Source: BOG-1155 sp963717985 (GTDB taxonomy: Bacteria > Desulfobacterota > Syntrophorhabdia > Syntrophorhabdales > WCHB1-27). From it: a stretch of 64,000 bases of DNA. The stretch lies in NCBI GenBank assembly GCA_963717985.1, contig CAVQYC010000006.1, positions 1 through 64,000 of the forward strand, written 5' to 3'. The notes below the pieces were generated by a model. The model had not been told where the DNA came from. It saw nothing but the letters and a program-made list of their open reading frames with translations, and did not search any database. Made by a program: the position numbers and the translations under genes. This document shows, one piece after another, positions 1-8,118 of the stretch (positions are counted from its first letter, which is position 1; each line of letters opens with the position of its first letter).

Positions 1-2
1 AG

Positions 3-1112
3 CGATGGGCCTTCGTGACTCCCCGGACGCTGTCTAACAAAGTCCTTTCTATAATGCGGGGTGAAGCAAAGAAGGCCGGACTTGATGCCACCCATTTCGA
101 GTCCACGTACCTGGCGGGTCTTCTCCACAAGCACAAGCATCTCCTGCCGGAATTTCCAGGATTGCATGTCTTCAATATTGACGAAGCTCTTCAGGATATA
201 TTGTCCATCGTAAAAACCAGACCGCCCAAAGGTGATCCACCGGCAGGACTAAGTCTGATTCATCACTACATATATAAACCAGGGACAGGGGATAACCCTG
301 AACTCCACCGGCTTCGTGAGCTTCGAGACGCTTCAAGGACACCCGATATCATCTCCGAGCTGAAAAGCATTTACTACAAGTCCAAGGATCCCACAGCACA
401 ACTAAACGCGCTCATAGGCGTCCTAGGGTTCTACAACCCACTTGATGATCCCGCAAAAGAGATGGTCGACGTGTGTGAAATGGGGATACAAATAGCGAGA
501 CGAATCGAAGACAAAGGAGTTGAGTCTTATTTTCTCTCGTGGAAAGGGTATTTTCTATCCTTCATGTACTCAGAACTCGACATGCGGACCGTGTGTCGGA
601 TACGGGCCGACAATCTTACGGGCATACAAACGGTCGGCGAAGAGGAACGGACGGATGTTGAGAAGCGGCTGGCCTTTCTGTACCAGGAATTCTACCACTC
701 CTTTGCCGACGCCCTAGACATGGCAAAAGACAGCAAAGACCCGTATATAGTAGCCGCCGTTCTGATTTCATACGGCAATGCCGCCGGTCAGCGAGCCTTG
801 TACCTGGGGCAACTTGGTATCAACGAACGGGCTCTGGCCGAAAAGAAGACTTGCCGAGAAAGTATCATGGCGGCAAGAGACATATATCTAAGCATGAATG
901 ATGAGCTTGGCGCCGCGAACGCCCTTCACAACCTTGCTAACAATATTCGGTTTCTGGGCGAAGAAAAGGAAGCGTACATGCTGGCCAAGGACATAATCGA
1001 AGTGGCCAAGAAGCATAAGGACAAATGGTTGTTGAAGAAGTCGCTATGGATGGAGGAGTCCCTGCGAACTGGAAAAATACCCGACTACCTTGGAGGTGAA
1101 AGACGTACATAA
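3..1112 (+). CDS. Helical-repeat (TPR-like) protein, left end outside window
   Basis: The frame is open to the left edge, so the N-terminus may lie outside the window; the first possible in-window start is a GTG at 15. The visible 365 residues are mostly amphipathic helices. The C-terminal third has TPR-like helix pairs (alanine/leucine-rich, with an AANALHNLANNIR stretch near residue 300). There is no signal peptide or membrane segment, so it is probably cytoplasmic. I recognise no enzyme motif. Its position beside broken defence genes makes a role in phage defence or regulation possible, but this is only context. Confidence 0.6.
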   Translation, partial: RWAFVTPRTLSNKVLSIMRGEAKKAGLDATHFESTYLAGLLHKHKHLLPEFPGLHVFNIDEALQDILSIVKTRPPKGDPPAGLSLIHHYIYKPGTGDNPELHRLRELRDASRTPDIISELKSIYYKSKDPTAQLNALIGVLGFYNPLDDPAKEMVDVCEMGIQIARRIEDKGVESYFLSWKGYFLSFMYSELDMRTVCRIRADNLTGIQTVGEEERTDVEKRLAFLYQEFYHSFADALDMAKDSKDPYIVAAVLISYGNAAGQRALYLGQLGINERALAEKKTCRESIMAARDIYLSMNDELGAANALHNLANNIRFLGEEKEAYMLAKDIIEVAKKHKDKWLLKKSLWMEESLRTGKIPDYLGGERRT

Positions 1113-1118
1113 CGTGGA

Positions 1119-1253
1119 GGGGGCACGGGGTCAGCCCTTGACTGAGGACAGGAATCTTAAAAAAGAGCTATAATATCGGCCATCTTGTGTGCTGTCTCTT
1201 TCCCGTTGTCCCTTGTCAAGGGCTGACCCCGTGCCCCCTGACCCCGTGCCCCC
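1119..1253. repeat. GC-rich 24-bp perfect inverted repeat with a tandem 15-bp end (REP-like)
   Basis: Positions 1119-1142 and 1215-1238 are exact reverse complements over 24 bp, separated by 72 bp. The right arm ends in a 15-bp unit (tgaccccgtgccccc, 1224-1238) that is repeated directly at 1239-1253. The pair starts just after the stop of the upstream gene. GC-rich units of this kind resemble REP-like elements mobilised by Y1 transposases, but no such transposase is in the window. It could also act as a long hairpin terminator. Confidence 0.6.
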
Positions 1254-1272
1254 TAATGGAATCAGCGCGAGC

Positions 1273-1358
1273 CTTGTCGACTTGGTCAAGGAAATGGTTT
1301 GCCCATCCGGCGAATCTGAGTGTCGAGGCCTGTCTTGTCGACTTGGTCAAGGAAATGG
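1273..1358. repeat. 25-bp direct repeat with 61-bp period at the 3' end of a gene
   Basis: An identical 25-bp stretch occurs at 1273-1297 and 1334-1358. It includes the codons for the Leu-Asp-Gln-Val-Asp-Lys segment near the end of the neighbouring minus-strand gene. The second copy lies across and beyond the present stop codon, so a short tandem duplication may have changed the end of that protein. Confidence 0.55.
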
Positions 1359-2335
1359 CTGGCCCATTCGGGAATCTTCCCCTCCGTCAACCGCTCCCAG
1401 CGTTCCTGAACCCCCGCCACAGTGGGAGGGACCGATGGTAGAGAGTCAACTTGGTGTTCGTACCACCAAGCACCGGTGAGCACGTCCAGAGATTTCTGCT
1501 TCAAAAAGGCGAAACCCTTGATGGGTTGCCACAGCCAGCCGAATCTCGCGAACCAGTGGTCCCCTGTCTTCTTCCAATCGAAGTACACACCGGTAAGGTT
1601 GTCGTTTCCTTGATAGCAGTATGGTACTACCAATTCACCGCGCACGACTTTAGCATAGAAATGGCTGCGGCTCATGGGGTTGCGCCACGACCCTTCAAGG
1701 ATGGAGGCGGCATTTGGTACAGAACTCGATGCAAATTCGCGACCTGGAGCCCATGCTCGGACAGCGTCACCCAACATACCTTTAAGTGATTGCAATTCGC
1801 CAAGCAAGGCGCCCACAAGGTCTTCACGTTCTTTATTTCGATCTGATTTCTCTGTTTGAAGTCTACACGTGGATAGTGTGTCGAGCACCATCCTCGCGAG
1901 GGGCCTCCCAAGTGTTCGGCTAATGTGGTTCCGGTCGTAGGATAACGTTTGCAGATCCCGTATGTCAAACGGCAGATCGGACAAATTTTGGGTAACAAGA
2001 ATCGTTGGTTTTCCGAGAGCCATCGCATACCCTAATTCCCACATGACGTTGGGCCGGTTTCCAGTGACGTCCACCACGCACAAAGTCGCGCTCTGGATCT
2101 CTCCAAGCAGCCTGTCGGTAATACGGCCAGCAGGCCTGGATTCGTCAAGACGCGAGCAGGTACCGTGGCCGCCCAAGGCCGATTCTACGCTCGACTTGAT
2201 AGCGGCATACACGTCATCGAACTCTTCAGCGAAGGGCATGATAACGAAGCAGTTCAAGAAATCCGTCTCCTGTTTTGCCAGTCCAACATGGCCATCAGCA
2301 GAAGGCCCGAGCATCACGGCGATATAGTCTTGCAA
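1286..2335 (-). CDS. Nucleoside deoxyribosyltransferase/TIR-like protein, probable defence effector
   Basis: The N-terminal half has the pattern of the nucleoside 2'-deoxyribosyltransferase/TIR-like fold: a FVIMPF strand at residues 30-35, a DVTG strand near 89-92, then PNVMWELGYAMALGK at about 96-109, where Glu100 fits the catalytic glutamate of such enzymes. In bacteria these domains often act as NAD- or nucleotide-cleaving effectors or as sensors in antiphage systems. The C-terminal half (about 200-349) is aromatic-rich with no recognised motif. The longest frame starts with TTG at 2335; an ATG at 2314 is an alternative. Function is inferred from the domain pattern and the defence context only. 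Confidence 0.6.
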   Translation of the reverse strand: MQDYIAVMLGPSADGHVGLAKQETDFLNCFVIMPFAEEFDDVYAAIKSSVESALGGHGTCSRLDESRPAGRITDRLLGEIQSATLCVVDVTGNRPNVMWELGYAMALGKPTILVTQNLSDLPFDIRDLQTLSYDRNHISRTLGRPLARMVLDTLSTCRLQTEKSDRNKEREDLVGALLGELQSLKGMLGDAVRAWAPGREFASSSVPNAASILEGSWRNPMSRSHFYAKVVRGELVVPYCYQGNDNLTGVYFDWKKTGDHWFARFGWLWQPIKGFAFLKQKSLDVLTGAWWYEHQVDSLPSVPPTVAGVQERWERLTEGKIPEWASHFLDQVDKTGLDTQIRRMGKPFP

Positions 2336-2723
2336 GGTTTCTCGAACGGCATTCCCTTAATTCTTCCGTGCAACCTCGGTGAAAACCCTATAGGGCTATG
2401 ATTACCGTCTATACTATTACACAAATAGAAAGCGATGCAAAGCAAATGTTACAGGAAGGCGTCCTCCGCCGACCATAGCCGGTCAAACTCGCAGATTACG
2501 CCTCAACGGCAGCGGCAGCCACGTATTCACCATTTGCCTTGGCATTCCTTGGGAAGGCGTTCCCGTGGAGATCACGCCGCCTACAGGTGCATGGCCCCGC
2601 CGTTTCCAAACGGTTCAAGAATGCCACTTTAGAGGTGCATAAACTGACTGTCAAAACTCCTTCTTATAATCATCAGGACCGTAAAGCCACAGGAGTCTTT
2701 GCTCCACATATAATACACATTAA
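2336..2723. other. Intergenic stretch without a convincing gene
   Basis: This 388-bp stretch separates two minus-strand genes. Short frames exist on both strands but none has a good ribosome-binding site or recognisable product. It may hold the promoter of the 1286-2335 gene and decayed sequence. I see no clear structured element. Confidence 0.4.
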
Positions 2724-3381
2724 TTACTTGAATGTTGATTCAGGATAGGCGTCCTTATGCTTTTCATTTATCAATTTATCTGTTGGCACTGTCTTTAGGA
2801 GATGGTATTCTTCCACAAGGGGCTTAAATTTCTCCGAACCGTATTTACTAAGACAGTTATAGAATAAGAGAAGAAGTTCATAACTTGATAATTGTGCTCT
2901 AACAATATTTGTGTATACCTTTTTATCTTCATAATTCATATTATCGTTGCGATCCACAAACTTGATAAGGTTATAGAGGTTTCTGAAATAGTGACCCACC
3001 GTAGGCTCTTCGTGCTGCCACCAGCCTTCGTAATATTCAAGTGTAGCTTTCAGGTCCATTTCTACATTGGGTTTAATCCCACTTCGCATCCACGTATAAA
3101 GCTCTGCAAAACACTCTCTACCCTTAAATATGATACCAGTTGCCATTCTCCTGCTGATAGCATCAACAATTTCATTATGTTGGTTTAAGAGATTAAAAAA
3201 AGTATTGTCAAATTTCTGAAACTGTAAAATAGTCCCTTGTTTCTCGGTGGTCTTCATCGATTCTTCTGCTATTGTTATGGATTGTTTAAACTCTTGCCTT
3301 TGTCTTCGCAAGTCTTCTCTTTGTAGGCTCAAAGCTCCATAAAAGAGAATTACACCTGCTAACCCTCTGTGCCAATATAAG
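2724..3381 (-). pseudogene. Abortive infection protein (putAbiC type), 5' end removed by IS3-family element
   Basis: The remaining 218 or so residues match the putative phage abortive infection (putAbiC) family: the end of a membrane segment, a charged coiled coil (LQREDLRRQRQEF), then the family core FDNTFFNLLNQHNEIV, GHYFRNLYNLIKFVDR, RAQLSSYELLLLFYNC and KPLVEEYHLLK. Family members normally carry one or two N-terminal membrane helices. Here the 5' end stops exactly at the left terminus of an insertion sequence at 3382, and the frame would now start from a GTG inside the IS. The gene is more AT-rich than its surroundings, consistent with transfer. Probably inactive. Confidence 0.75.
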
Positions 3382-3437
3382 TGAGACACTTCCCACCCAA
3401 TAGTTTAGACTCTGAGGGCGGGAAGGAAAGAACGATC

Positions 3438-3836
3438 ATGGAAGAGAAGAATTCAGTGATGGCACACCCGAAGGTAGTCCCTGATCCGGAGGTGCCGGAG
3501 AAGACGGTACGCAGGAAATTCACTGCGGCGTATAAGCTCCGTATCCTCAAAGAGGCGGAGAGCTGTACCGAGCCCGGCCAGATCGGAGCCCTTCTGCGCA
3601 GGGAAGGTCTCTACTCGTCGAGCCTCACCTCGTGGCGGCGTCAGGTTGCCCAAGGCCTCGTTCCTAAGAAGAGAGGACCTGCTGCGCAAAAGGCGGATCC
3701 CCACGTGCGCCGTATTACCGAACTGGAAAAGGAAAATGAAAAACTCGCGCATAAGCTCAAACAGGCGGAGCTGATTATCGATGTCCAAAAAAAAGTGGCC
3801 GAACTGCTCAAGGGGTCCAGCGAGGAGAAGTCATGA
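3438..3836 (+). CDS. IS3-family transposase OrfA (helix-turn-helix subunit)
   Basis: A 132-residue basic protein with an N-terminal helix-turn-helix typical of Transposase_8 (RRKFTAAYKLRILKEAE, then LLRREGLYSSSLTSWRR) and a C-terminal leucine-zipper-like helix (ITELEKENEKLAHKLKQAEL) used for multimerisation. The ATG at 3438 is chosen over a GTG at the IS end because it lies downstream of the inverted repeat. The stop overlaps the start of orfB by four bases (ATGA), so OrfB may be made by translational coupling rather than the usual -1 frameshift of this family. Confidence 0.88.
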   Translation: MEEKNSVMAHPKVVPDPEVPEKTVRRKFTAAYKLRILKEAESCTEPGQIGALLRREGLYSSSLTSWRRQVAQGLVPKKRGPAAQKADPHVRRITELEKENEKLAHKLKQAELIIDVQKKVAELLKGSSEEKS

Positions 3837-4831
3837 ACATCACCGCGTCGCTTGCCTGTGAAGTGGGTATCCGGCCAGCCTGCAACGCCCTCGACGTATC
3901 CCGTGCGGGCTTTTACCGGTGGCGGCATCCAAGAGAGAAAGAGCCCTCACGCCGTCTTCCTCCGCTATCCCTCTCCTTCGAGGAACGGAACGAGGTGCTC
4001 GATATCCTTCACGCGGGTCGTTTCATCGACAAGGCGCCCAGGGAAATCTACGCGGCCCTTCTCGATGAGAAGAGCTATCTCTGTTCGGTGCGCACCATGT
4101 ACCGGATCCTTGAAAAAGAGGGTGAGCTGAAAGAAAGGAGAAGGCAGGTATCCCGTCCCCGGTATGCAAAGCCGGAGATTCTTGCAAGAGCGCCCAACGA
4201 AGCGTGGAGCTGGGACATCACGAAGCTCAAGGGGCCGGTAAAGTGGACCTACTTTTATCTCTACGTGATCCTCGACATCTACAGCCGTTATGTCGTGGGG
4301 TGGATGGTGGCCCACAGGGAACTTGCCGCCCTTGCCCGTAAATTGATTGCGGAGACCTGCGCCAAGCAAACGATCCAACCGGATCAACTCCTGATCCATG
4401 CGGACAGGGGGTCGAGCATGACGTCAAAACCAGTTGCTTTGCTCATGGCCGATCTTGGCGTCACCAGGAGCCATTCGAGACCCTCCGTCAGTAACGACAA
4501 CCCCTATTCTGAATCTCAGTTCAAGACCATGAAGTACCGCCCGGAGTTCCCAGAGAGGTTCGGTTCCATCGAGGATGCCAGGGCTTTTTGCCAGACATTC
4601 TTTCCCTGGTACAATGCCGGGCACTACCATTCGGGGTTGGGTCTTCTCACCCCTGCGGATGTCCATCATGGGAGGGCGTCAGGGATCATTGAAGATCGCA
4701 AGGACGTGCTGCGGGCTGCCTATGAAAAACATCCGGAACGGTTCAAGGGGAGGATACCGAAACCGGCGTCACTGCCTGATGCCGTCTGGATTAACAAGCC
4801 GTCGCTTACGAGCGATGGTGAGGTACACTAA
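3833..4831 (+). CDS. IS3-family transposase OrfB (DDE integrase core)
   Basis: A 332-residue protein with an N-terminal HTH_21 region and an rve-type integrase core. The acidic triad is visible as Asp in EAWSWDITKLKG, Asp in LLIHADRGSSM and Glu in NDNPYSESQFKT. Length and order are normal for the family, so this copy looks intact. It overlaps orfA by four bases. Confidence 0.9.
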   Translation: MNITASLACEVGIRPACNALDVSRAGFYRWRHPREKEPSRRLPPLSLSFEERNEVLDILHAGRFIDKAPREIYAALLDEKSYLCSVRTMYRILEKEGELKERRRQVSRPRYAKPEILARAPNEAWSWDITKLKGPVKWTYFYLYVILDIYSRYVVGWMVAHRELAALARKLIAETCAKQTIQPDQLLIHADRGSSMTSKPVALLMADLGVTRSHSRPSVSNDNPYSESQFKTMKYRPEFPERFGSIEDARAFCQTFFPWYNAGHYHSGLGLLTPADVHHGRASGIIEDRKDVLRAAYEKHPERFKGRIPKPASLPDAVWINKPSLTSDGEVH

Positions 4832-4852
4832 ATATTTGCTGGAAGTGTCTCA

Positions 4853-5730
4853 TTTTCATTGACACGTTCCGGGTCGCGCTGCAACTCCTGATCTGCTTTG
4901 ATCTCAGTAACAAGGCCACCAAGTTGTTTCGCCGACTCGGAAACTACCTTCTCGATCTCCCGACTGAAAGAAAGGCGTTCGACATCTTTCTTGATAAGCT
5001 CGGGGTTCACAGAGGGCTTGCCAGCCACGTGGGGGGCTCTAAGCCCTTCTTGTGGTTTTGCCAGGCCGGCCGTCTCAATCGGAACTCCACCCAACGTGGC
5101 CCGCAACTTGTTTATGACGGTCAGCACTGCGACTACCGAAAACTGAGGAAGCCCAAGGTTGACAGCAATATTTCTTTCTGCCCCGCGCAAGGCGGTTTCG
5201 CATTGGGTAGCAGCTTTGCTGGCGTCCCTGTAGGAGCCGCTTAATAGCTTCCTTAATTCTTCGACAGTTTCGAGGTTGAGAAGAGCCTGGATTTCTTGAG
5301 CACGCGTGCTGTCATCCGCCGCGATGAATTTCAACAACTCCCTTCGTGAAAGGACGTGGTAACCGTTTGCTGCTGATTCGAGAGCTACAGCGAACCCGGC
5401 CGAAGGCGCCGGAACACAGGAGAGTGCGCGCACGTTGGATATGCGTCTACCAATGGTGAACTTCTGCGCCTCCCAAACGACAGAGGCTTCGACCGAAGCG
5501 TACTTGATATCTGAACCGATGTGTTTGCCGTGTTCCTGGAGGGATAAGTCGCCGGTTCCCTTTCCGGTAAGTCTGGAAATCTTTCCTGTGAAAAGAAAGT
5601 CGATGGCGTCAACCAATGCGCTCTTGCCGCTGGCATTGGGACCTGAAACAACGACGTTCTTTTCCTTCGGCTCGAATGAAAAGTCTACCAGCCCGCGTAC
5701 ATTCTTGATGATAAGAGATTCAATCTTCAT
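4853..5730 (-). pseudogene. RecF/SMC-like AAA ATPase, 3' end lost at IS3-family element
   Basis: The first 292 residues of an ABC-type ATPase of the RecF/SMC/OLD-related class: an N-terminal strand MKIESLIIKNVRGL and a Walker A GPNASGKSALVDAIDFLF at about residues 30-48, followed by a helical region that would enter a coiled coil. The signature motif, Walker B and C-terminal half are missing because the frame runs into the right end of the IS at 4852 and stops nine codons later. Such ATPases often belong to phage-defence systems. It starts inside a 58-codon gene at 5720-5896, so the two were probably translated together. Confidence 0.72.
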
Positions 5731-5896
5731 TTATGTCGGCATTATATAGAGACGCCAGCAGGGCTTCCTTCGAAGGCAGTTTCTTATTCAGAAGGAGCTT
5801 CCTAAGAGCCGCTATTTCATCTTGAGTAAGGGCCTCTTTGACCGGGGGGTCCTCGGTGATCGCATCGACGATTTGTTTGTAGAGTTGATCTGGCAT
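5720..5896 (-). CDS. Small acidic helical protein (58 aa) coupled to the ATPase gene
   Basis: A 58-codon gene starts with ATG at 5896 behind an AGAAGGA ribosome-binding site five bases upstream. It ends with a TGA at 5720-5722, inside the first codons of the downstream ATPase gene (11-base overlap). The predicted product is helical and charged (EALTQDEIAALRKLLL in the middle). I do not recognise the family. The overlap implies a two-gene defence or repair operon in which this protein is the partner of the ATPase. Confidence 0.6.
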   Translation of the reverse strand: MPDQLYKQIVDAITEDPPVKEALTQDEIAALRKLLLNKKLPSKEALLASLYNADINED

Positions 5897-6356
5897 TTTA
5901 TCCTTCTTATTGTCTTAGATGAAAACCTATAATCAAAATAAAGTCAATTAATTTCAGCTCCTTGTGCCTTTATTCTCTATTCGTCCGAAAAAGGATGGCT
6001 GAGAGCCGAGGTAAGTAATGATAGAGTGGGCATTAATTTACTTGATAGAGTACACTAAAGGATTTCCCATAGGGATGGCGGGAACCTCTTCTCTTTCCCT
6101 GGAAGCGAAAATATACGAACAGCGAACAGGCGGTCAATAATCTTGGACATTCTCCGAGTCGTTGAGGTTGGAGCTTAGCGGAGGTTTTCCGCCCTTTTCG
6201 GCCCGGCAGCGTGTTCCCTGGTCACGATTAGAGCGCGGGCAGCTCATGTTCTCCGCTCGGAAAAACTTTTCTGTTGTGTTTTTTTGCCACGGTTCGTATG
6301 ATACCAAGGGTTCTCCGTTTCAAACAGGCCATGACGTTGAGCAGGGAGACGATGCA
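5897..6356. other. Intergenic region upstream of the type III mod gene
   Basis: About 460 bp between the divergent small gene and mod. The left part is AT-rich and should contain the promoters of both operons. The mod frame is open back to 6162, but that N-terminal extension has no family-like content, so it is left as untranslated. I see no other element. Confidence 0.4.
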
Positions 6357-7004
6357 GTGATAAAACTCACCGACAACGAAAAGCGTGAAATCCTGCGACT
6401 CATAGAGGCTGACAAGGCTCTGCCGGACAAATACCGCTTCTTGCTCTTCGACGAGAAGCGGGAAGTCGAACTGGTGTGGAACGGCAAGACCAACGAGGTG
6501 ACGAACATCGTTCTGCCCTTTCAGGTCATCGAGCAGGTGGACGAGCCACGGGCCGAGAAAAAAGCTGATACCGCTTTACAGATGGGTCTTTTCGACACTC
6601 GCGGCCGTCAGAAGGCGGGCTGGACGAATAAACTGATATGGGGAGACAACAAGCTCATCCTGTCGTCCCTGAAAAACGGCGGCATCCGTGAGGAGATCGA
6701 GAAAAATGGCGGTATCAAGCTGATCTACATCGACCCTCCTTTCGACGTGGGCGCTGACTTCTCCATGGACATAGAGATCGGGGAGGACACGTTCACCAAG
6801 AAACCGAACGTGCTGGAAGAGCTTGCCTATCGGGATACCTGGGGCAAAGGCGCGGACAGCTTCATTGCCATGATCTACGAGCGAGTAGTGCTAATGAAAG
6901 ACCTGCTTGCGGAGGACGGAAGTATCTATGTGCATTGCGATTGGAGAGTAAACTCATTCGTTCGACTTGTGTTGAATGAGGTTTTTGCGAGCAGAACTTC
7001 ATTA
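6357..7004 (+). pseudogene. mod: Type III DNA methyltransferase Mod, N-terminal part, interrupted
   Basis: The 5' part of a beta-class type III methyltransferase, whose role is to recognise the target and methylate adenine. The start is taken at GTG 6357 behind AGGGAGA because the product then begins VIKLTDNEKREIL as in Mod proteins. The catalytic DPPF motif is present (LIYIDPPFDVGADF). Just before the IS630-type insertion the expected sequence NFINEIIW is found in the +2 frame, not in the frame of the upstream coding region. A one-base loss in the T-run at 6982-6986 would explain this. The gene therefore has two lesions: a frameshift and the insertion. Confidence 0.82.
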
Positions 7005-8118
7005 GAGCGGTTCTCATAATTCCCTTCCGCATCACTAGCAAATAGGGCTAGTTTTTTGTCTCATCTTGTGTCATGCTGTTCATGTGGCACGGCAAGCACT
7101 CATCCCAAACCCCGAGAATGCCTCTCTTCGAGAATTGAAGGAAGCGGGGAAGGTGGGGAAGTTTGAGACGGGCGTACGGTGCAATGCCATCCAGATGCTT
7201 GTAGTCGGTATTCCCCGCGAGCAAGTATGCCGCGCTTTACAGATCACCGAACGTAGTCTTCGCACCTGGATTCGGCTGTTTAACGAATATGGGGTCGATG
7301 GTCTGATTGTCAATAAGAGGCCGGGACGTCCGCACATTATAGGGAAAGAAAAAGCTATAGAACTCAGTGATCTCATTGGCAACCCTCAGAAGGCAGACCG
7401 GGAGTTCTGGACGGCAAAGGCCTTTCATGGGTATATCTGCGGCGCCTATGCGATCGAGTGCAGCTACCAGACCGTAGTCCGCTTCTTTCATGAACGAGGA
7501 TATGTTCTTAAAGTGCCTCAACCCTGGCCTGACCGGCAGGACGAAGCATTACGGCAAGCCTTTTTGGATAAGCTTCGCGCGTTGAGTGAACAAGGGGATA
7601 CAGATATCTGGTTTGGCGATGAATCGGGTTTTGAAGGCGATCCCCGGCCCAGAAGGAGATGGGATAAGAAAGGCCATAAGACCAGAAGCACGAAGAACGG
7701 CGATCATCTGAGGATGAACGCCCTTGGCATGGTCTGTCCCAGGTCGGGTGAATTCTTCGCCATTGAAGCAACCCATGTCTCCTCGGACATGTTCCAGGCA
7801 TTCTTAGATGAAGCAGACAACGGCCTCACATTCACACGGAATCGAAATGTCCTGATTCTGGATAATGCCTCCTGGCATAAGAAGAAATCCCTTCAATGGC
7901 ACAACTTTGAGCCCCTCTATCTTTCTCCTTACTCCCCCGATTTCAATCCTATTGAACGGCTCTGGCTCCTCATGAAGGATCGGTGGTTCAACAATGTCGT
8001 GTGCAAGAACATGAATCTCCTCATCCAGCGTCTTGACAGAGCACTTCTTGACTTAATCGGACGACCGGAAGAAGTGAAAGTGACTACCTCATTCGGAAAG
8101 TTATTGTGAGAAGGGGTC
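7005..8118 (+). mobile_element. IS630-family insertion sequence in mod, flanked by TA
   Basis: The flanks are TA at 7003-7004 and TA at 8119-8120, the target duplication expected for IS630/Tc1-mariner elements. The termini match each other as imperfect inverted repeats (left gagcggttctcataat, right complement gaccccttctcacaat, counting from the TA). Removing 7005-8120 rejoins the mod sequence as Asn-Phe-Ile-Asn-Glu-Ile-Ile-Trp, which supports these borders. Confidence 0.85.
7066..8109 (+). CDS. IS630-family transposase
   Basis: A single-frame transposase of about 340 residues. The N-terminal half has HTH DNA-binding segments (VCRALQITERSLRTWIRLFNEYG). The catalytic DDE domain shows Asp in IWFGDESGFEGDP, Asp in LILDNASWHKKK and Glu in SPDFNPIERLWL. 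The start is uncertain (TTG 7066 or GTG 7084). It looks complete, and its reading direction is the same as the interrupted mod gene. Confidence 0.88.
   Translation: MCHAVHVARQALIPNPENASLRELKEAGKVGKFETGVRCNAIQMLVVGIPREQVCRALQITERSLRTWIRLFNEYGVDGLIVNKRPGRPHIIGKEKAIELSDLIGNPQKADREFWTAKAFHGYICGAYAIECSYQTVVRFFHERGYVLKVPQPWPDRQDEALRQAFLDKLRALSEQGDTDIWFGDESGFEGDPRPRRRWDKKGHKTRSTKNGDHLRMNALGMVCPRSGEFFAIEATHVSSDMFQAFLDEADNGLTFTRNRNVLILDNASWHKKKSLQWHNFEPLYLSPYSPDFNPIERLWLLMKDRWFNNVVCKNMNLLIQRLDRALLDLIGRPEEVKVTTSFGKLL

Larger units (their letters stand above)
3382..4852 (+). mobile_element. IS3-family insertion sequence, 1471 bp
   Basis: The element begins TGAGACACTTCC (3382) and ends with its exact complement GGAAGTGTCTCA (4852). 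The termini are TG...CA as in the IS3 family, and the inverted repeats continue imperfectly for about another 12 bp. It carries orfA and orfB in the plus direction. No target-site duplication is seen (left flank ends aag, right flank begins ttt). Two different truncated genes abut its ends, which suggests that it caused or bounded a deletion. Confidence 0.88.

Noticed and set aside
2435..2748. Short plus-strand frames in the gap before the abortive-infection gene
   Set aside because: They are 65-69 codons without ribosome-binding sites or similarity to anything I recognise.
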